DNA from: Acrocarpospora catenulata
GTDB lineage: Bacteria > Actinomycetota > Actinomycetes > Streptosporangiales > Streptosporangiaceae
Assembly: GCF_018476525.1 (NCBI RefSeq)
Contig: NZ_JAHCST010000050.1
Span: 1-64,000 of the forward strand
Length of the DNA: 64,000 bases
Reading direction: 5' to 3'
The notes beneath the pieces are model-generated. The model saw only the letters and a list, made by a program, of their open reading frames with translations, did not search any database and had not been told where the DNA came from. Shown piece after piece: positions 16,049-25,938 of the stretch (position 1 is the first letter of the stretch; the number at the start of each line of letters is the position of its first letter). The position numbers were made by a program, and so were the translations under genes.

Positions 16049-17236
16049 ATGGGACACGGCCTGCGCAAGGCCCGGATCGGCACCACGCTCACGTTCATTC
16101 TCGCGGGGATCTTCTCCGGGACGCTCGCCGTCCGCGTACCCGCCCTGGCCGGCAAGCTCGACCTCTCCGAAGGGCAGCTGGGCATCGCCCTGCTGGCCTG
16201 CGGCATCGGCTCGCTGCTGAGCATGCAGGCCGCCCGCCCGCTGATGCGGCGCGCGGGCAGCCACCGCCTGCTGGCCGTCACGGGACCGCTCTGCTCGGCG
16301 GCACTGGCGCTGCTCGGCCTGGCGCCGACGTACCCGCTGCTGATCCTGGCGGCTAGCGCGTTCGGGCTCGCCTTCGGGCTGCTGGACGTGGCGATGAACG
16401 CGCAGGGCGCGGCGGTGGAGGCGGGGTACGGCCGCCCGCTGCTGAGCGGCATGCACGCCGGATGGTGTTTCGGCGCGATCGTCTCCGGCCTGCTCGGCTA
16501 CCTGGCGATCGGACTGGGGCTGACCTTCACCACGCACCTGACCGCCGTCGGAGCGGCCGGAATCCCGGCCGCCCTGGCCCTGATGCCCACCTTCCTGAAG
16601 GACTCCCCCGCCGACGAGCAGAACGGCGGATCCCGGAAGGGGCTGCCGAACGTCGTCTACCTGCTCGGCGTGGTGGTCTTCGCCGCCTTCACCATCGAGG
16701 GCACGGTCGCCGACTGGAACGGCCTCTACCTGCGTGACGTGCTCGGCGCGCCGGAGTCGGTGGCCGCGCTCGGCTACCCGCTCTTCGTGGCGGGCATGCT
16801 CGGCGGCCGCCTGGCCGGTGACCGGCTCCGGGCCAGGTACGGCGCCCGCACCCAGCTGACCATCGGCGGCCTGGGCGCCGCCGCCGCGTTCGCCGTGGTG
16901 GTCACCGCCCCCAGCCCGGCGGTGGCCATGCCGGTGCTGGTGCTCGCCGGGCTGGCCATCGCGCCGGTGATCCCGTTCGCGCTCTCCCTGGCGGGCGCGG
17001 CCGATCCCGCGCAGTCCGGCCCGGCCATCGCGCAGACCGCCACCATCGGGTACGCGGGCCTGCTGCTCGGGCCGGTGATCATCGGGTTCCTGGCGGACGC
17101 GACCTCGCTGCGGGTGGCCCTGAGCTTCGGCCTGCTGCTGGGCGTGGCGATCACGATCGTCTCCCGGTTCCTGCCCTCGGACCGGCCGGCGCGAGCCGTA
17201 CCGGGGGCGAGGACCAAGGAGACGGTCAGCGGCTGA
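16049..17236 (+). CDS. MFS transporter (YbjJ/FucP-like)
   Basis: 395 residues with about 12 hydrophobic segments: N-terminal half to about 195, a short charged linker (KDSPADEQNGGSRKG), then the second half. The first loop has the RVPALAGKLDLSEGQLGIALL pattern of YbjJ-type members, and GLLDVAMNAQGAAVE near 110 is also typical. The start has GGAAGGA upstream. Substrate unknown; the upstream CebR-like box hints at sugar-responsive control. Its 3' end overlaps the convergent MetE-like remnant by 11 nt. Confidence 0.88.
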   Translation: MGHGLRKARIGTTLTFILAGIFSGTLAVRVPALAGKLDLSEGQLGIALLACGIGSLLSMQAARPLMRRAGSHRLLAVTGPLCSAALALLGLAPTYPLLILAASAFGLAFGLLDVAMNAQGAAVEAGYGRPLLSGMHAGWCFGAIVSGLLGYLAIGLGLTFTTHLTAVGAAGIPAALALMPTFLKDSPADEQNGGSRKGLPNVVYLLGVVVFAAFTIEGTVADWNGLYLRDVLGAPESVAALGYPLFVAGMLGGRLAGDRLRARYGARTQLTIGGLGAAAAFAVVVTAPSPAVAMPVLVLAGLAIAPVIPFALSLAGAADPAQSGPAIAQTATIGYAGLLLGPVIIGFLADATSLRVALSFGLLLGVAITIVSRFLPSDRPARAVPGARTKETVSG

Positions 17237-17708
17237 GTTCGGCGCGGACGGTGGCGGCGGCCTCGGTCATCGCCTGGAGTTTGGCGAAGGCGACCTCGCG
17301 CGGCAGGTACTTCATGCCGCAGTCGGGGGCGATCTGGAGGCGCTCGGCGGGGTGGTACTCCAGCGCGGCGCGGATTCTCGCGGCGATGATCTCCGGGGGT
17401 TCGACACTGGGGTCGTTGAGGTCCACCACGCCCAGGATGACGTCCTTGTCCGGGAGGGCGGTCGCGAAGCGGTTGGAGTAGCTCTCGCGGCGGATCTCCC
17501 CGTCGGTGAGGATGTCGATGCCCGCCCGTTCCATGTCCCGGATCGCCACCACGGTGGCGTCCTCCTGCGCCTGCGCCAGCCACTCCCCCGGCACCCGCCA
17601 GATCTCCCTGGCCCGCACCCGGGGCGGCAGCCTGCTCCCCAGCATCTCCCGGTCCACCAGCCAGTCCGGCTGCGGATAGCTGCCCACCACCGTCGTCACC
17701 AACACCAC
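17226..17708 (-). pseudogene. MetE-like (cobalamin-independent methionine synthase family) gene with internal deletion
   Basis: 160 codons remain open from the GTG at 17708 (AAGGAGG upstream) to 17226. The N-terminal part (VVGSYPQPDWLVDREML, then DMERAGIDILTDGEIRRESY) and the C-terminal part (DVILGVVDLNDPSVEPPEII, then QIAPDCGMKYLPRE) both belong to the about 340-375-residue MetE/UROD-like family. About 200 residues between them, including the substrate-binding barrel strands, are missing. The join lies in frame near 17454-17459 (FATAL/PDKD). The zinc-site Cys in APDCGMK survives but the fold cannot be complete, so activity is unlikely. It is called a pseudogene although the frame is intact. 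Confidence 0.75.
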
Positions 17709-17858
17709 CCGGGCCACCTCCTTCCCCTGAGCCTCCGTCAGCATCCCCTGCGGGGCAAGGCATTCCTCAGGCGGAACCGGTCGGCCTTGGGTGGAACGAC
17801 CGCTGGAACGAAATGTCACGCGGTACTGGCTGGAAAGTCCATTTGACGAGGGGCAACA

Positions 17859-18008
17859 GTGAGCGACATGTACGCAACGACGGGGCTGCGAGCGGGGGTG
17901 TTCCACCGCCACGAGTGGCAGGAGATCGAGCGTATCGGGCGGGTGGTCACCAGCTGGTGCCCGTGCGGGAAGACCAAGACCCGGGTGGTGCGGATCACTA
18001 CGATCTGA
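17859..18008 (+). CDS. 49-residue protein with CPCG motif
   Basis: GTG at 17859 follows GAGGGG at good spacing; the stop is at 18008. The peptide is basic, with a single WCPCGK motif near residue 34 and no signal. Similar tiny CPCG proteins occur in actinomycetes, but I assign no family. It lies 36 bp before the EEP gene on the same strand and may be co-transcribed. Confidence 0.5.
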   Translation: MSDMYATTGLRAGVFHRHEWQEIERIGRVVTSWCPCGKTKTRVVRITTI

Positions 18009-18044
18009 TCGGATCTGAGGCCTGATTCGGGGGGTTGGCGGAGC

Positions 18045-19013
18045 GTGCCCGTTCTTGCAAGGAAACGCCGCTGGACGGGGGTGGCCGCCTGGACGGTCAC
18101 GGGAATGTTCGCGGTGTGGGCGGCGCTCCGGCTGGTTCCCGGGGATGTGGGTTTCCACTGGGTGCGGCTGGTGGCGTTCACCCCGGTGGTGGCGTTCTGC
18201 TCGCCGGTCGCCGTGGCGGTCGCGTCACTCGCCCGCCGATGGTACGCGGCGGGAGTCGCCGGGCTGGTCTGCCTGGTGATGGCGGCGCTGGTGGGACCCA
18301 GAGCGCTGCCGGGCGAGGTCGCTCCCCCGCAGGGGCCCCGGCTGCGGGTGCTGTCGGCGAACCTGCTCGTCGGATCGGTGCCCGGGGAGGCGCTGGTCCG
18401 GCTGGTACGGGACCTGCGGCCCGACGTACTTGCCCTACAGGAACTCACCCCCACCGCGGCCGAAGCCCTGCGCGATGCGGGCCTGCACGAACTACTGCCG
18501 CACCAGGCCCGCGAGGCCCGTCCCGGAGTCGGGGGATCGGGAATCTACTCCCGTTTCCCGGTCAACCAGCGCGAGGTCATCGACTTCGGCGGGTTCGCCC
18601 AGCTCAGGGCCACGGTCGAGGCTCCGGGCCGGAACGTGGACGTGGTCTCCGTGCACCCGTGCGCGCCCGCCCGCGCGGACAAGTACCGATGCTGGGCCGA
18701 CGGCCTGGCCGCGCTGCCGCCGGCGGACGGCGACGCCCGGGTGCTGATGGGCGACTTCAACGCGACCCTCGACCACGCGCGGATGCGCGCCCTGCTGGCC
18801 ACCGGCTACCGGGACGCCGCCGACGCCACCGGGGACGGCCTGGCCACCACCTGGCCGGTCATCTCCTGGCGTTTCCACGGCGTGCCGATCCCCTCGGTGA
18901 CGCTGGACCACGTCCTTGCCGGCGGGGGAACGCGGGTGCACGCCTTCAGCACCCACGTCCTTCCCGGAACCGATCACCGGGCCGTTTTCGCCGACCTCAC
19001 GCTCCAGCGCTAA
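18045..19013 (+). CDS. Membrane-anchored endonuclease/exonuclease/phosphatase (EEP) family protein
   Basis: 322 residues. Three hydrophobic segments (about 12-30, 40-62, 67-85) anchor an extracytoplasmic EEP domain. Its motifs are VLSANLL (about 102), the catalytic Glu in ALQELT (about 133), VLMGDFNATLDH (about 235) and the terminal GTDHRAV (Asp-His). The family hydrolyses phosphodiesters of nucleic acids, inositol phosphates or lipids; the substrate is unknown. GTG start at 18045. The last 4 bases overlap the end of the convergent histidine-kinase gene. Confidence 0.9.
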   Translation: MPVLARKRRWTGVAAWTVTGMFAVWAALRLVPGDVGFHWVRLVAFTPVVAFCSPVAVAVASLARRWYAAGVAGLVCLVMAALVGPRALPGEVAPPQGPRLRVLSANLLVGSVPGEALVRLVRDLRPDVLALQELTPTAAEALRDAGLHELLPHQAREARPGVGGSGIYSRFPVNQREVIDFGGFAQLRATVEAPGRNVDVVSVHPCAPARADKYRCWADGLAALPPADGDARVLMGDFNATLDHARMRALLATGYRDAADATGDGLATTWPVISWRFHGVPIPSVTLDHVLAGGGTRVHAFSTHVLPGTDHRAVFADLTLQR

Positions 19014-20512
19014 CGATGCCTGCTGAACACCCCGCCGGTGACCAGACGCCGGATCTGGGTGAAGACCGTGGCCGCCCGGTCGGTCTTCGGATGTCCCGCC
19101 TGCCGGTCGAGGAGAATCGTCCAGGTCCGGGGCTGCTCGGGCGCGGGCTGGGGTGTCACGGCGACGCCCTTGCTCAAGGGAAGGCGCAGCACGAACCGTG
19201 CCCCCCGGTCGCTGTCCTCGATGCGCAGGGTGCCCCCGTGCGCCTGGGCGATCTCCCGGGCGATGGCCAGCCCGAGCCCGGTCCCCCCGGAGTCCCGGTC
19301 GCGTGCCGCGTCCAGACGGGTGAAGCGTTCGAAGACCCGCTTGCGGTCCCCGGGGGCGACCCCGGCGCCGTCGTCCAGGACCTCCAGGACGGCGCTCCCG
19401 TCCTCGGCGCGTACGGTGACGGTGATCTGGGAGGTGGTGTGCCGTTCGGCGTTGTCGAGCAGGTTGACCAGCACCCGGGTGACGCGCAGCCGGTCGCAGT
19501 CGACGCGCACGTCCGGCTGGAGGCGCCTGACGATCATCGCCCGGTAGGCGCGCTGGTCCAGTTCGGCGCCGGCCAGCCGGCCCAGGTCGGTCGGCTCGCG
19601 GCTGAGGGGGGCGCCCGCGTCCAGCCGGGCCAGGGCCAGCAGGTCGGTCACGATCGCCTGGAGCCGGTCCACTCCGGCGAGCACCGCCGTGGCCGTGGTC
19701 GGCCAGTCGGTCTCCTCGGGGAACATGAGCGCCTCGTCCAGTTGCGTCCGCATGGCGGTGATGGGGCTGCGCAGGTCGTGGGAGGCGTCGGAGGTGAACC
19801 GCCGGAGCTGCTCGTAGGCGCCCTCCAGGCGGTCCAGGGTGTCGTTGACCGTCTCGGCCAGGACCTTGATCTCTTCGTAGGTGTGGTTGTCCGGCACCGG
19901 GACCCGCCGGTCCAGCTGGCTGGCGGTTATGTCGGAGAGTTCCCGCCGGATCGCGGTCACCGGGGCAACCGCGTTGGCGATGTCCCGGTACGCCCAGCCG
20001 GTGACCACGGCGCTCACCAGCAGGGAGGTGCCGATCGCCAGGAGCACCGCCGTGGAGTTGCCGTACCAGGGGACCGTCGGGGTGGCCACGTAGAGCCTCC
20101 AGATGCTGTCCGGCTGGAAGATGTTGTACGCGGCCACGGTCTGGCACCCGGTCAGCCCTGCCGGCGGGCAGAGCACCCGGACGGAGCGGGTGGCCCCGTC
20201 GTCGGGGCGGAAGGTGGCGATCGGAGGTTTGCCGACCAGTTGGGCGCTCGCCGCGACCGGTTTGCCCTGGGCGTCCAGGACCTGTATCGCCGCGTCGTCC
20301 TCGTCCGGCAGCACCGAAGGGAGCGGTCCCTGCCGGATGAGTGGCACCACCCGGCTAAAGGCGGCTATTTCCTTGGCCAGCGCGTTGTCGGCTTCCTTGC
20401 TGCCCGCGTACATCAGGAAGAGCGTGCTGAGAAACAGGCACATCAACGCCATGAAGGCGCCGGTGATCATCGTCCTGCGGCCCAGGAACGATGACCGTTG
20501 CCACTTCACCAT
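19010..20512 (-). CDS. Sensor histidine kinase (orphan)
   Basis: 500 residues; ATG at 20512 after GGGAGGAGG. Transmembrane helix (about 14-36), an extracellular sensor loop with a Cys pair (VLCPPAGLTGC), a second helix (about 150-172), HAMP, then HisKA with the phosphorylatable His in SDASHDLRSPI (about 260) and an HATPase_c domain (NLLDNAERH, DDGAGV, GGTGLGLAI). A C-terminal tail of about 50 residues follows the kinase core. No response-regulator gene adjoins it, so its partner must be elsewhere. Confidence 0.93.
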   Translation of the reverse strand: MVKWQRSSFLGRRTMITGAFMALMCLFLSTLFLMYAGSKEADNALAKEIAAFSRVVPLIRQGPLPSVLPDEDDAAIQVLDAQGKPVAASAQLVGKPPIATFRPDDGATRSVRVLCPPAGLTGCQTVAAYNIFQPDSIWRLYVATPTVPWYGNSTAVLLAIGTSLLVSAVVTGWAYRDIANAVAPVTAIRRELSDITASQLDRRVPVPDNHTYEEIKVLAETVNDTLDRLEGAYEQLRRFTSDASHDLRSPITAMRTQLDEALMFPEETDWPTTATAVLAGVDRLQAIVTDLLALARLDAGAPLSREPTDLGRLAGAELDQRAYRAMIVRRLQPDVRVDCDRLRVTRVLVNLLDNAERHTTSQITVTVRAEDGSAVLEVLDDGAGVAPGDRKRVFERFTRLDAARDRDSGGTGLGLAIAREIAQAHGGTLRIEDSDRGARFVLRLPLSKGVAVTPQPAPEQPRTWTILLDRQAGHPKTDRAATVFTQIRRLVTGGVFSRHR

Positions 20513-20749
20513 CAGACCTCCTCCCGAATGAGCGAATTTCCCCTGCCGAGTCAAAGAACCCCGTTGACCTGCAAAAACGTCCCGAAGGATGGCAAAGTTT
20601 TCGGACGGGCGCAGTTGACCAACGCTGGGTTCGACAGGTAGGGCAGGAGTTTCCACGGCCACGCCATACGTCGGATGTGAGCTGTTAAACACCGGGTTGG
20701 TGCCCCTGGAGCGGGGTAGGGTTCCTGGTTCTCCAGGGAGGCGGTGGCC

Positions 20750-22762
20750 ATGGTGAACCGCTTGTTCCAGGATCGGGCCGACGCCGGGCGCGTGCTCGCG
20801 GGTCTGCTTGAGTCGTATCGCGGTGAACCCGATCTGGTCGTGCTGGCGCTGCCCCGGGGCGGGGTGCCGGTGGCGTACGAGATCGCCAGGGCCCTGGACG
20901 CCCCGCTCGACGTGTTCCTGGTGCGCAAGCTCGGCGCTCCGGGGAGCGGGGAGTTCGCCATGGGGGCGATCGCCCGCGGCGGGACGATCGTCGTGAACGA
21001 CGACGTGGTCCGGGCGCTGGACATCTCGCCGGAGACCATCGAGCAGGTGGCACAGCGCGAGGGACGGGAACTGCTGCGGCGCGAGCGGATGTACCGGGAA
21101 GGGCGTCCGCCGCCGGACCTGGCCGGCAAGACGGTCATCGTGGTCGACGACGGCCTGGCGACGGGCGCGAGCATGCACGCCGCCGTGCGCGCGCTCCGGT
21201 CCCTCCGGCCCGGCCGGATCGTCGTCGCGGTGCCTGCGGCGCCGGAGTCCACCTGCGCGGAGCTGGCGGCCGAGGTCGACGAGGTGGTCTGCGCCGCCAC
21301 GCCGTCGCCGTTCGTGGCGGTGGGGCACTCCTACTGGGACTTCACCCGGACGACCGACGAGGAGGTGCGCGACCTCCTGCGCGCCGCGCCCATCGCGCGG
21401 GTCCCCACCACCGGAGCGGGGATCCACACGGACGTCGCGGCCGTGCGATCGGAGGCGCTGCCCACCGAGGACGGTGTGCCGAACGACGATCTGCTGTTCG
21501 AGCTGGTGGGGGATGCCCATTTCGTCCTGATCGGTGAGGCGTCCCACGGTACGCACGAGTTCTACGCGGCACGCGCGCGCATGACCCGCCGACTCATCCA
21601 GGAGAAGGGCTTCTGCGCCGTGGCGGCGGAGGCGGACTGGCCCGACGCCTACCGGGTGAACCGGTACGTACGCGGTCGTAGCGACGACGTCACCGCCGAG
21701 CAGGCGCTGCGCGGCTTCGCGCGGTTCCCGGCCTGGCTGTGGCGGAACGAGGTCATGCTGGACTTCGTCGGCTGGCTGCGCGCGCACAACGACAACCTCG
21801 GCGGCGACGAGGCGGCCAAGGCGGGCTTCTACGGGCTGGATCTGTACAGCCTCCACCGGTCCATCCAGGAGGTGATCTCCTACCTGGAACGGGTGGATCC
21901 GGCCGCGGCCGCGCGGGCGCGGGAACGGTACGCCTGCTTCGACCACAGCGCGGACGGCGACGGCCAGGCCTACGGGTTCGCCGCCGCGTTCGGCGCGGGC
22001 GAGACCTGCGAGCGCAAGGTCGTCGAGCAGCTCTTCGACCTGCAGTGGCACGGGCTGGAGTACGCCCGGCGGAACGGCCTGCTGGCCGAGGACGCGTTGT
22101 TCTACGCCGAGCGGAACGCGCTGGTGGTCAAGGCGGCGGAGGAGTACTACCGCACCATGTTCGGCGGCCGCGCCTCGACCTGGAACCTGCGCGACGAGCA
22201 CCTGGCGGCGACCCTGGACGCCCTGGCCAGGCATCTCAGCCACCGGCGGGGCGAGCCCGCCAAGATCGTCGTGTGGGCGCACAACTCCCACGTCGGCGAC
22301 GCCGCCGCGACCGAGGCGACGGCCCGGGGCGAGGTCACCGTCGGCCGGCTGGTCCGGGAGCGGCACCCGGGCGACTGCCGCCTCATCGGTTTCACCACCT
22401 ACACCGGCACGGTGACGGCGGCCGACGACTGGGGCGGACCCGCGGAACGCAAGCTGGTACGTCCCGCGCTTTCCCCGTCGATCGAGGAACTGCACCACGA
22501 GGCGGGCGGCAAGGAGTTCCTGCTCTTCTTCGACGCCGCGCCGCAGACCAGGGAACTCCTGCGAAAGGTGCTGCTGGAGCGGGCGATCGGCGTCGTCTAC
22601 CGGCCGCGGACCGAGCGGCGGAGCCACTACTTCCTGGCGCGCGTCTCCGAGCAGTTCGACGCGGTGATCCACATCGACGAGACTCGTGCCGTCGAACCCC
22701 TCGAACGCACCGCGGGGTGGGAAAAGGGAGAAGCATCGGAAACCTATCCGTTTGCCGTCTAA
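20750..22762 (+). CDS. Phosphoribosyltransferase - erythromycin esterase fusion protein
   Basis: 670 residues. Residues 1-215 form a type I phosphoribosyltransferase with [14 protein letters not shown] near 33 and the PRPP loop [13 protein letters not shown] at 129-141. Residues 235-670 form an erythromycin-esterase/EreA-like hydrolase with [11 protein letters not shown] at 262-272 (catalytic Glu and His) and [11 protein letters not shown] near 508. Fusions of this type occur in actinomycetes and Proteobacteria; their reaction is not known to me, and macrolide resistance should not be assumed. ATG at 20750 is preferred over the GTG at 20744 because AGGGAGG is 8 nt away. Confidence 0.9.
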   Translation: MVNRLFQDRADAGRVLAGLLESYRGEPDLVVLALPRGGVPVAYEIARALDAPLDVFLVRKLGAPGSGEFAMGAIARGGTIVVNDDVVRALDISPETIEQVAQREGRELLRRERMYREGRPPPDLAGKTVIVVDDGLATGASMHAAVRALRSLRPGRIVVAVPAAPESTCAELAAEVDEVVCAATPSPFVAVGHSYWDFTRTTDEEVRDLLRAAPIARVPTTGAGIHTDVAAVRSEALPTEDGVPNDDLLFELVGDAHFVLIGEASHGTHEFYAARARMTRRLIQEKGFCAVAAEADWPDAYRVNRYVRGRSDDVTAEQALRGFARFPAWLWRNEVMLDFVGWLRAHNDNLGGDEAAKAGFYGLDLYSLHRSIQEVISYLERVDPAAAARARERYACFDHSADGDGQAYGFAAAFGAGETCERKVVEQLFDLQWHGLEYARRNGLLAEDALFYAERNALVVKAAEEYYRTMFGGRASTWNLRDEHLAATLDALARHLSHRRGEPAKIVVWAHNSHVGDAAATEATARGEVTVGRLVRERHPGDCRLIGFTTYTGTVTAADDWGGPAERKLVRPALSPSIEELHHEAGGKEFLLFFDAAPQTRELLRKVLLERAIGVVYRPRTERRSHYFLARVSEQFDAVIHIDETRAVEPLERTAGWEKGEASETYPFAV

Positions 22763-22870
22763 CTGGTGGTAATGGTCTGTCCAGCCCTCCACAGGCAACG
22801 AAAAATCACTCGCTGTATCCGTACCGGCTGCGGGAGCATGGCTGCGGGGTCGGTATTCAGGGGGGCGGAC

Positions 22871-24745
22871 ATGGCTGTGCTCGGTTCAGTTGATTCCCCG
22901 GCTTCCCCGGATTCGCCGCCCGGCGAACCGTCGGCCCGGAGGTCGGCCGTCCTGCTGGCGCTGCGGTACTACGTCCGGGAACTGCGGAGGCTGCGGCGGG
23001 TCTCGGTGCCCGCGATGCTGCTGCCGGCGTTGGGGAACATCTGCCTGTTCTACCTGGCGCCGCTGGCGGTGGGCGGGCTGGTGGGGCATCTGGCCGGTCG
23101 TGGGGAGGGCACCCTCGACGCGCTCCTGCCGTACGTGCTCGGCTTCGGCGCGATGCTGCTCCTCGGCGAGGCGCTGTGGCGGCTGGGACTGCACTTCCTG
23201 AACCGCACGGACGCCCGGGGCATCGAGCGGCTCGGCCAGGTGGGCATGGACGAGCTGATGGCCAAGGACGCCGCGTTCTTCCACGACAACTTCGCCGGTT
23301 CGCTGACCAAACGGGTGCTGAACTTCTCCAGCGGGTTCGAGGCGTTCGTCGACACCTTCGCGTTCTCGATCGTCGCCAAGGTGGTGCCGCTGGCGTTCGC
23401 CTCGGTGGTGCTGTGGCGCTACCACCCGCTGCTGGTCTTCGTGCTGGTGGGCCTCATCCTCGTCACCGGGTTCCTGGTGGCCCCGCTCATCCGCCGCCGC
23501 CAGGTGCTGGTGGACCGGCGGGAGGCCGCCAAGATCCGGGTGTCCGGGCACGTCGCCGACGTGCTGTCCAACATGGAGACGGTCCGCGCGTTCGCCGCCG
23601 AGGACCGCGAGTCCGTGGAGCACCGGGACCGGCTCGCCGAGCAGCGCCGGCTGTCGCTGCGTTCCTGGGACTACGGCAACCTCCGGGTGGACACCGTCGT
23701 CGCGCCGCTGTCGGTCCTCACCAGCACCGTCGGCCTGCTCCTGGCCGTCGCCCTGCGGGGCGGCCTGGGCGTGGAGGCGATCGTGGTGACGTTCACCTAC
23801 TACACGAACTCGATCAGCCTCATGTTCGAGTTCAACCAGATCTACCGCCGCATGGAGAGCGTGCTGACCGAGGCCGCCCAGTTCACCGAACTGCTCCTCA
23901 CCCCGCCTGCCGTGGTCGACCCGGACAACCCGCAGCCGCTGCGCCCCGCCGACGCCGGTGTCCGCTTCGAAGGGGTGCGGTTCGCGCACGCCGGCAATCC
24001 GCTCCTGTTCGACCGCCTGGACCTGGACATCCCGGCCGGTACCAAGATCGGCCTGGTCGGCCGGTCGGGCGGCGGCAAGACCACGCTGACCCGGCTGCTG
24101 CTGCGCCTCATGGACATCGACGGCGGCCGGATCCTGGTCGGCGGCCAGGACATCGCCCGGCTCCGGCAGGCCGACCTGCGCAGCCTGATCGCCTACGTGC
24201 CCCAGGAACCCGCCATGTTCCACCGGACGCTGCGCGACAACATCGCCTTCGCCCGCCCGGGCGCCACCGAGGCCGAGATCCGCCAGGCCGCGCAGGCGGC
24301 GCACGTCACCGAGTTCGCCGAAGCCCTGCCCGCCGGTTTCGACACGCTGGTCGGCGAACGCGGCGTCAAGCTCTCCGGCGGCCAGCGCCAGCGCGTCGCG
24401 CTCGCCCGCGCCATCCTGCGCGACGCGCCGATCCTGCTGCTGGACGAGGCCACCAGCGCGCTGGACTCCGAGAGCGAGATCCTCGTCCAGGAGGCGTTAT
24501 GGCGTCTGATGCGCGACCGTACCGCCCTGGTGGTCGCGCACCGGCTGAGCACCGTCGTCCGCATGGACCGGCTGGTCGTCCTCGACCAGGGCCATGTCGT
24601 GGAACAGGGCACTCACGGCGAACTCCTCCAGGCCCAGGGGCCGTACTCCCGGCTCTGGCACCACCAGTCCGGCGGCTTCCTGGTCGAAGAGGAGGAGCCG
24701 TTGCCGCTCGATCCCGTTCACGGGACGGCGGCGAGGAAGAGGTAG
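22871..24745 (+). CDS. ABC exporter (fused permease/ATPase half-transporter)
   Basis: 624 residues from the ATG at 22871, which has GGGGGG upstream. The N-terminal six-helix exporter domain (about 25-330) leads to an ATPase with Walker A GRSGGGKT near 397, Q-loop YVPQEPAMF, signature LSGGQRQR near 504 and Walker B ILLLDEATSALD. It acts as a dimer exporting a lipid, peptide or drug; nothing identifies the cargo. The last 28 bases overlap the convergent antiporter gene. It lies 108 bp after the PRT-esterase fusion, so co-transcription is possible. Confidence 0.92.
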   Translation: MAVLGSVDSPASPDSPPGEPSARRSAVLLALRYYVRELRRLRRVSVPAMLLPALGNICLFYLAPLAVGGLVGHLAGRGEGTLDALLPYVLGFGAMLLLGEALWRLGLHFLNRTDARGIERLGQVGMDELMAKDAAFFHDNFAGSLTKRVLNFSSGFEAFVDTFAFSIVAKVVPLAFASVVLWRYHPLLVFVLVGLILVTGFLVAPLIRRRQVLVDRREAAKIRVSGHVADVLSNMETVRAFAAEDRESVEHRDRLAEQRRLSLRSWDYGNLRVDTVVAPLSVLTSTVGLLLAVALRGGLGVEAIVVTFTYYTNSISLMFEFNQIYRRMESVLTEAAQFTELLLTPPAVVDPDNPQPLRPADAGVRFEGVRFAHAGNPLLFDRLDLDIPAGTKIGLVGRSGGGKTTLTRLLLRLMDIDGGRILVGGQDIARLRQADLRSLIAYVPQEPAMFHRTLRDNIAFARPGATEAEIRQAAQAAHVTEFAEALPAGFDTLVGERGVKLSGGQRQRVALARAILRDAPILLLDEATSALDSESEILVQEALWRLMRDRTALVVAHRLSTVVRMDRLVVLDQGHVVEQGTHGELLQAQGPYSRLWHHQSGGFLVEEEEPLPLDPVHGTAARKR

Positions 24746-25938
24746 CTGCCGCACAGGGCCAGGTGGACGCCGGCCTGGAGGAGGGTGGCGCGGCCGGGCA
24801 GCACGGTGAGGGTGCCGACGACCGCGGTGAGGCCGAGCAGGACGATGTGGGTCGCGCCGAGCCCGAGCACGAGCGGGCCCTCCAGCCAGATCGACAGCAC
24901 CGCGATGGTGGGAATGGTCAGGCCGATGCTGGCCATGGCGGAGCCGAGGGCGAGGTTGAGGCTGATCTGGGTGCGGTTGCGGTGCGCGTTGCGGGCGGCG
25001 GCGAGGGTTTCCGGCAGCAGCACCAGCATGGCGATGACCACGCCCACGACCGCCTGCGGCAGCTTGGCGCCGGAGACGGCCGCCTCGATGGTCTTGGACT
25101 CCACCTTGGCCAGGCCGACGACCGCGACGAGCGCGGCCAGCAGCAGCCCGAGGCTGGCCAGGGCCGTGCCTGTGGACGGGGTCTCCGCGTGTTCCTCGGT
25201 GTCGGCGTCCTCGGTTTCTTCGGGCCGCGCGACGGCGATCACATTCTCGGCCTTGCCCGCCGGCGGAGAGGCGGGGCCGGTAGGTTGCGCCTCGAGGACG
25301 GCGCTGGGCTGTCGTACGACGAAGTTCTGGGCGGGCAGGAAGTAGTCGCGGTGGCGGACGTTCTGGACGAACAGGAACAGCACGTACAGGGCCAGCGAGA
25401 TCACGGCGGCGAAGGTCAGTTGCGGACCGGAGAATATCGGGCCCGGGCTGCTCGTGGTGAAGGTGGGCAGCACCAGGCTGAGGGTCGCCAGCGTAATCAC
25501 GGTGGCCAGCGCGGTGGCGGTGCCCTTGGCGTTGAACGGGGCGGTGCCGCTGCGCAGGGCGGTGATCAGGAGCGACAGGCCGACGATGCCGTTACAGGTG
25601 ATCATCACGGCGGCGAAGACGGTGTCCCTGGCCAGCGTCGCGGCGCCGGGGCCGCCGGAGAGCATCAGGGAGACGATGAGGCCGACCTCGATGACGGTGA
25701 CCGCCACGGCGAGGATGAGTGAGCCGTACGGTTCCCCGACGCGGTGCGCCACCACCTCGGCGTGGTGCACCGCCGCCAGCACGGACAGGGCCAGCAGCAC
25801 GACGACCACGATCTCGACCGGGACCGGCAGACTACGCCCCCACACCAAGATGAGGGTCAGGACGGCCGCGACGGGCACGATCAGGGCGGCCAGTCCCAGC
25901 GGGGAACGGGTAGTCGCAGGGGTCGGCGAGACGCTCAA
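24718..25938 (-). CDS. ChaA-type calcium/proton antiporter (CaCA family)
   Basis: 406 residues, about 11 membrane helices in two inverted halves. Each half bears the CaCA alpha-repeat: GEPYGSLILAVAVTVIEVGLI near 67, and LPQAVVGVVIAMLVLLPETL near 295. A long acidic cytoplasmic loop (EETEDADTEEHAE, about 240) joins them. It exports Ca2+ or Na+/K+ against H+. The start is TTG at 25938, supported by GAGGAGG 7 nt upstream and no better alternative. Confidence 0.88.
   Translation of the reverse strand: MSVSPTPATTRSPLGLAALIVPVAAVLTLILVWGRSLPVPVEIVVVVLLALSVLAAVHHAEVVAHRVGEPYGSLILAVAVTVIEVGLIVSLMLSGGPGAATLARDTVFAAVMITCNGIVGLSLLITALRSGTAPFNAKGTATALATVITLATLSLVLPTFTTSSPGPIFSGPQLTFAAVISLALYVLFLFVQNVRHRDYFLPAQNFVVRQPSAVLEAQPTGPASPPAGKAENVIAVARPEETEDADTEEHAETPSTGTALASLGLLLAALVAVVGLAKVESKTIEAAVSGAKLPQAVVGVVIAMLVLLPETLAAARNAHRNRTQISLNLALGSAMASIGLTIPTIAVLSIWLEGPLVLGLGATHIVLLGLTAVVGTLTVLPGRATLLQAGVHLALCGSYLFLAAVP

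Noticed and set aside
20660-20749. SigB/SigF-type promoter (GTTGG, then GGGTAG) before the PRT-esterase fusion
   Set aside because: The match is short, spacing is approximate and such patterns are frequent by chance in GC-rich DNA.
20750-22762. Macrolide resistance gene
   Set aside because: The esterase domain is of the broad Ere-like family and is fused to a phosphoribosyltransferase; resistance cannot be inferred.
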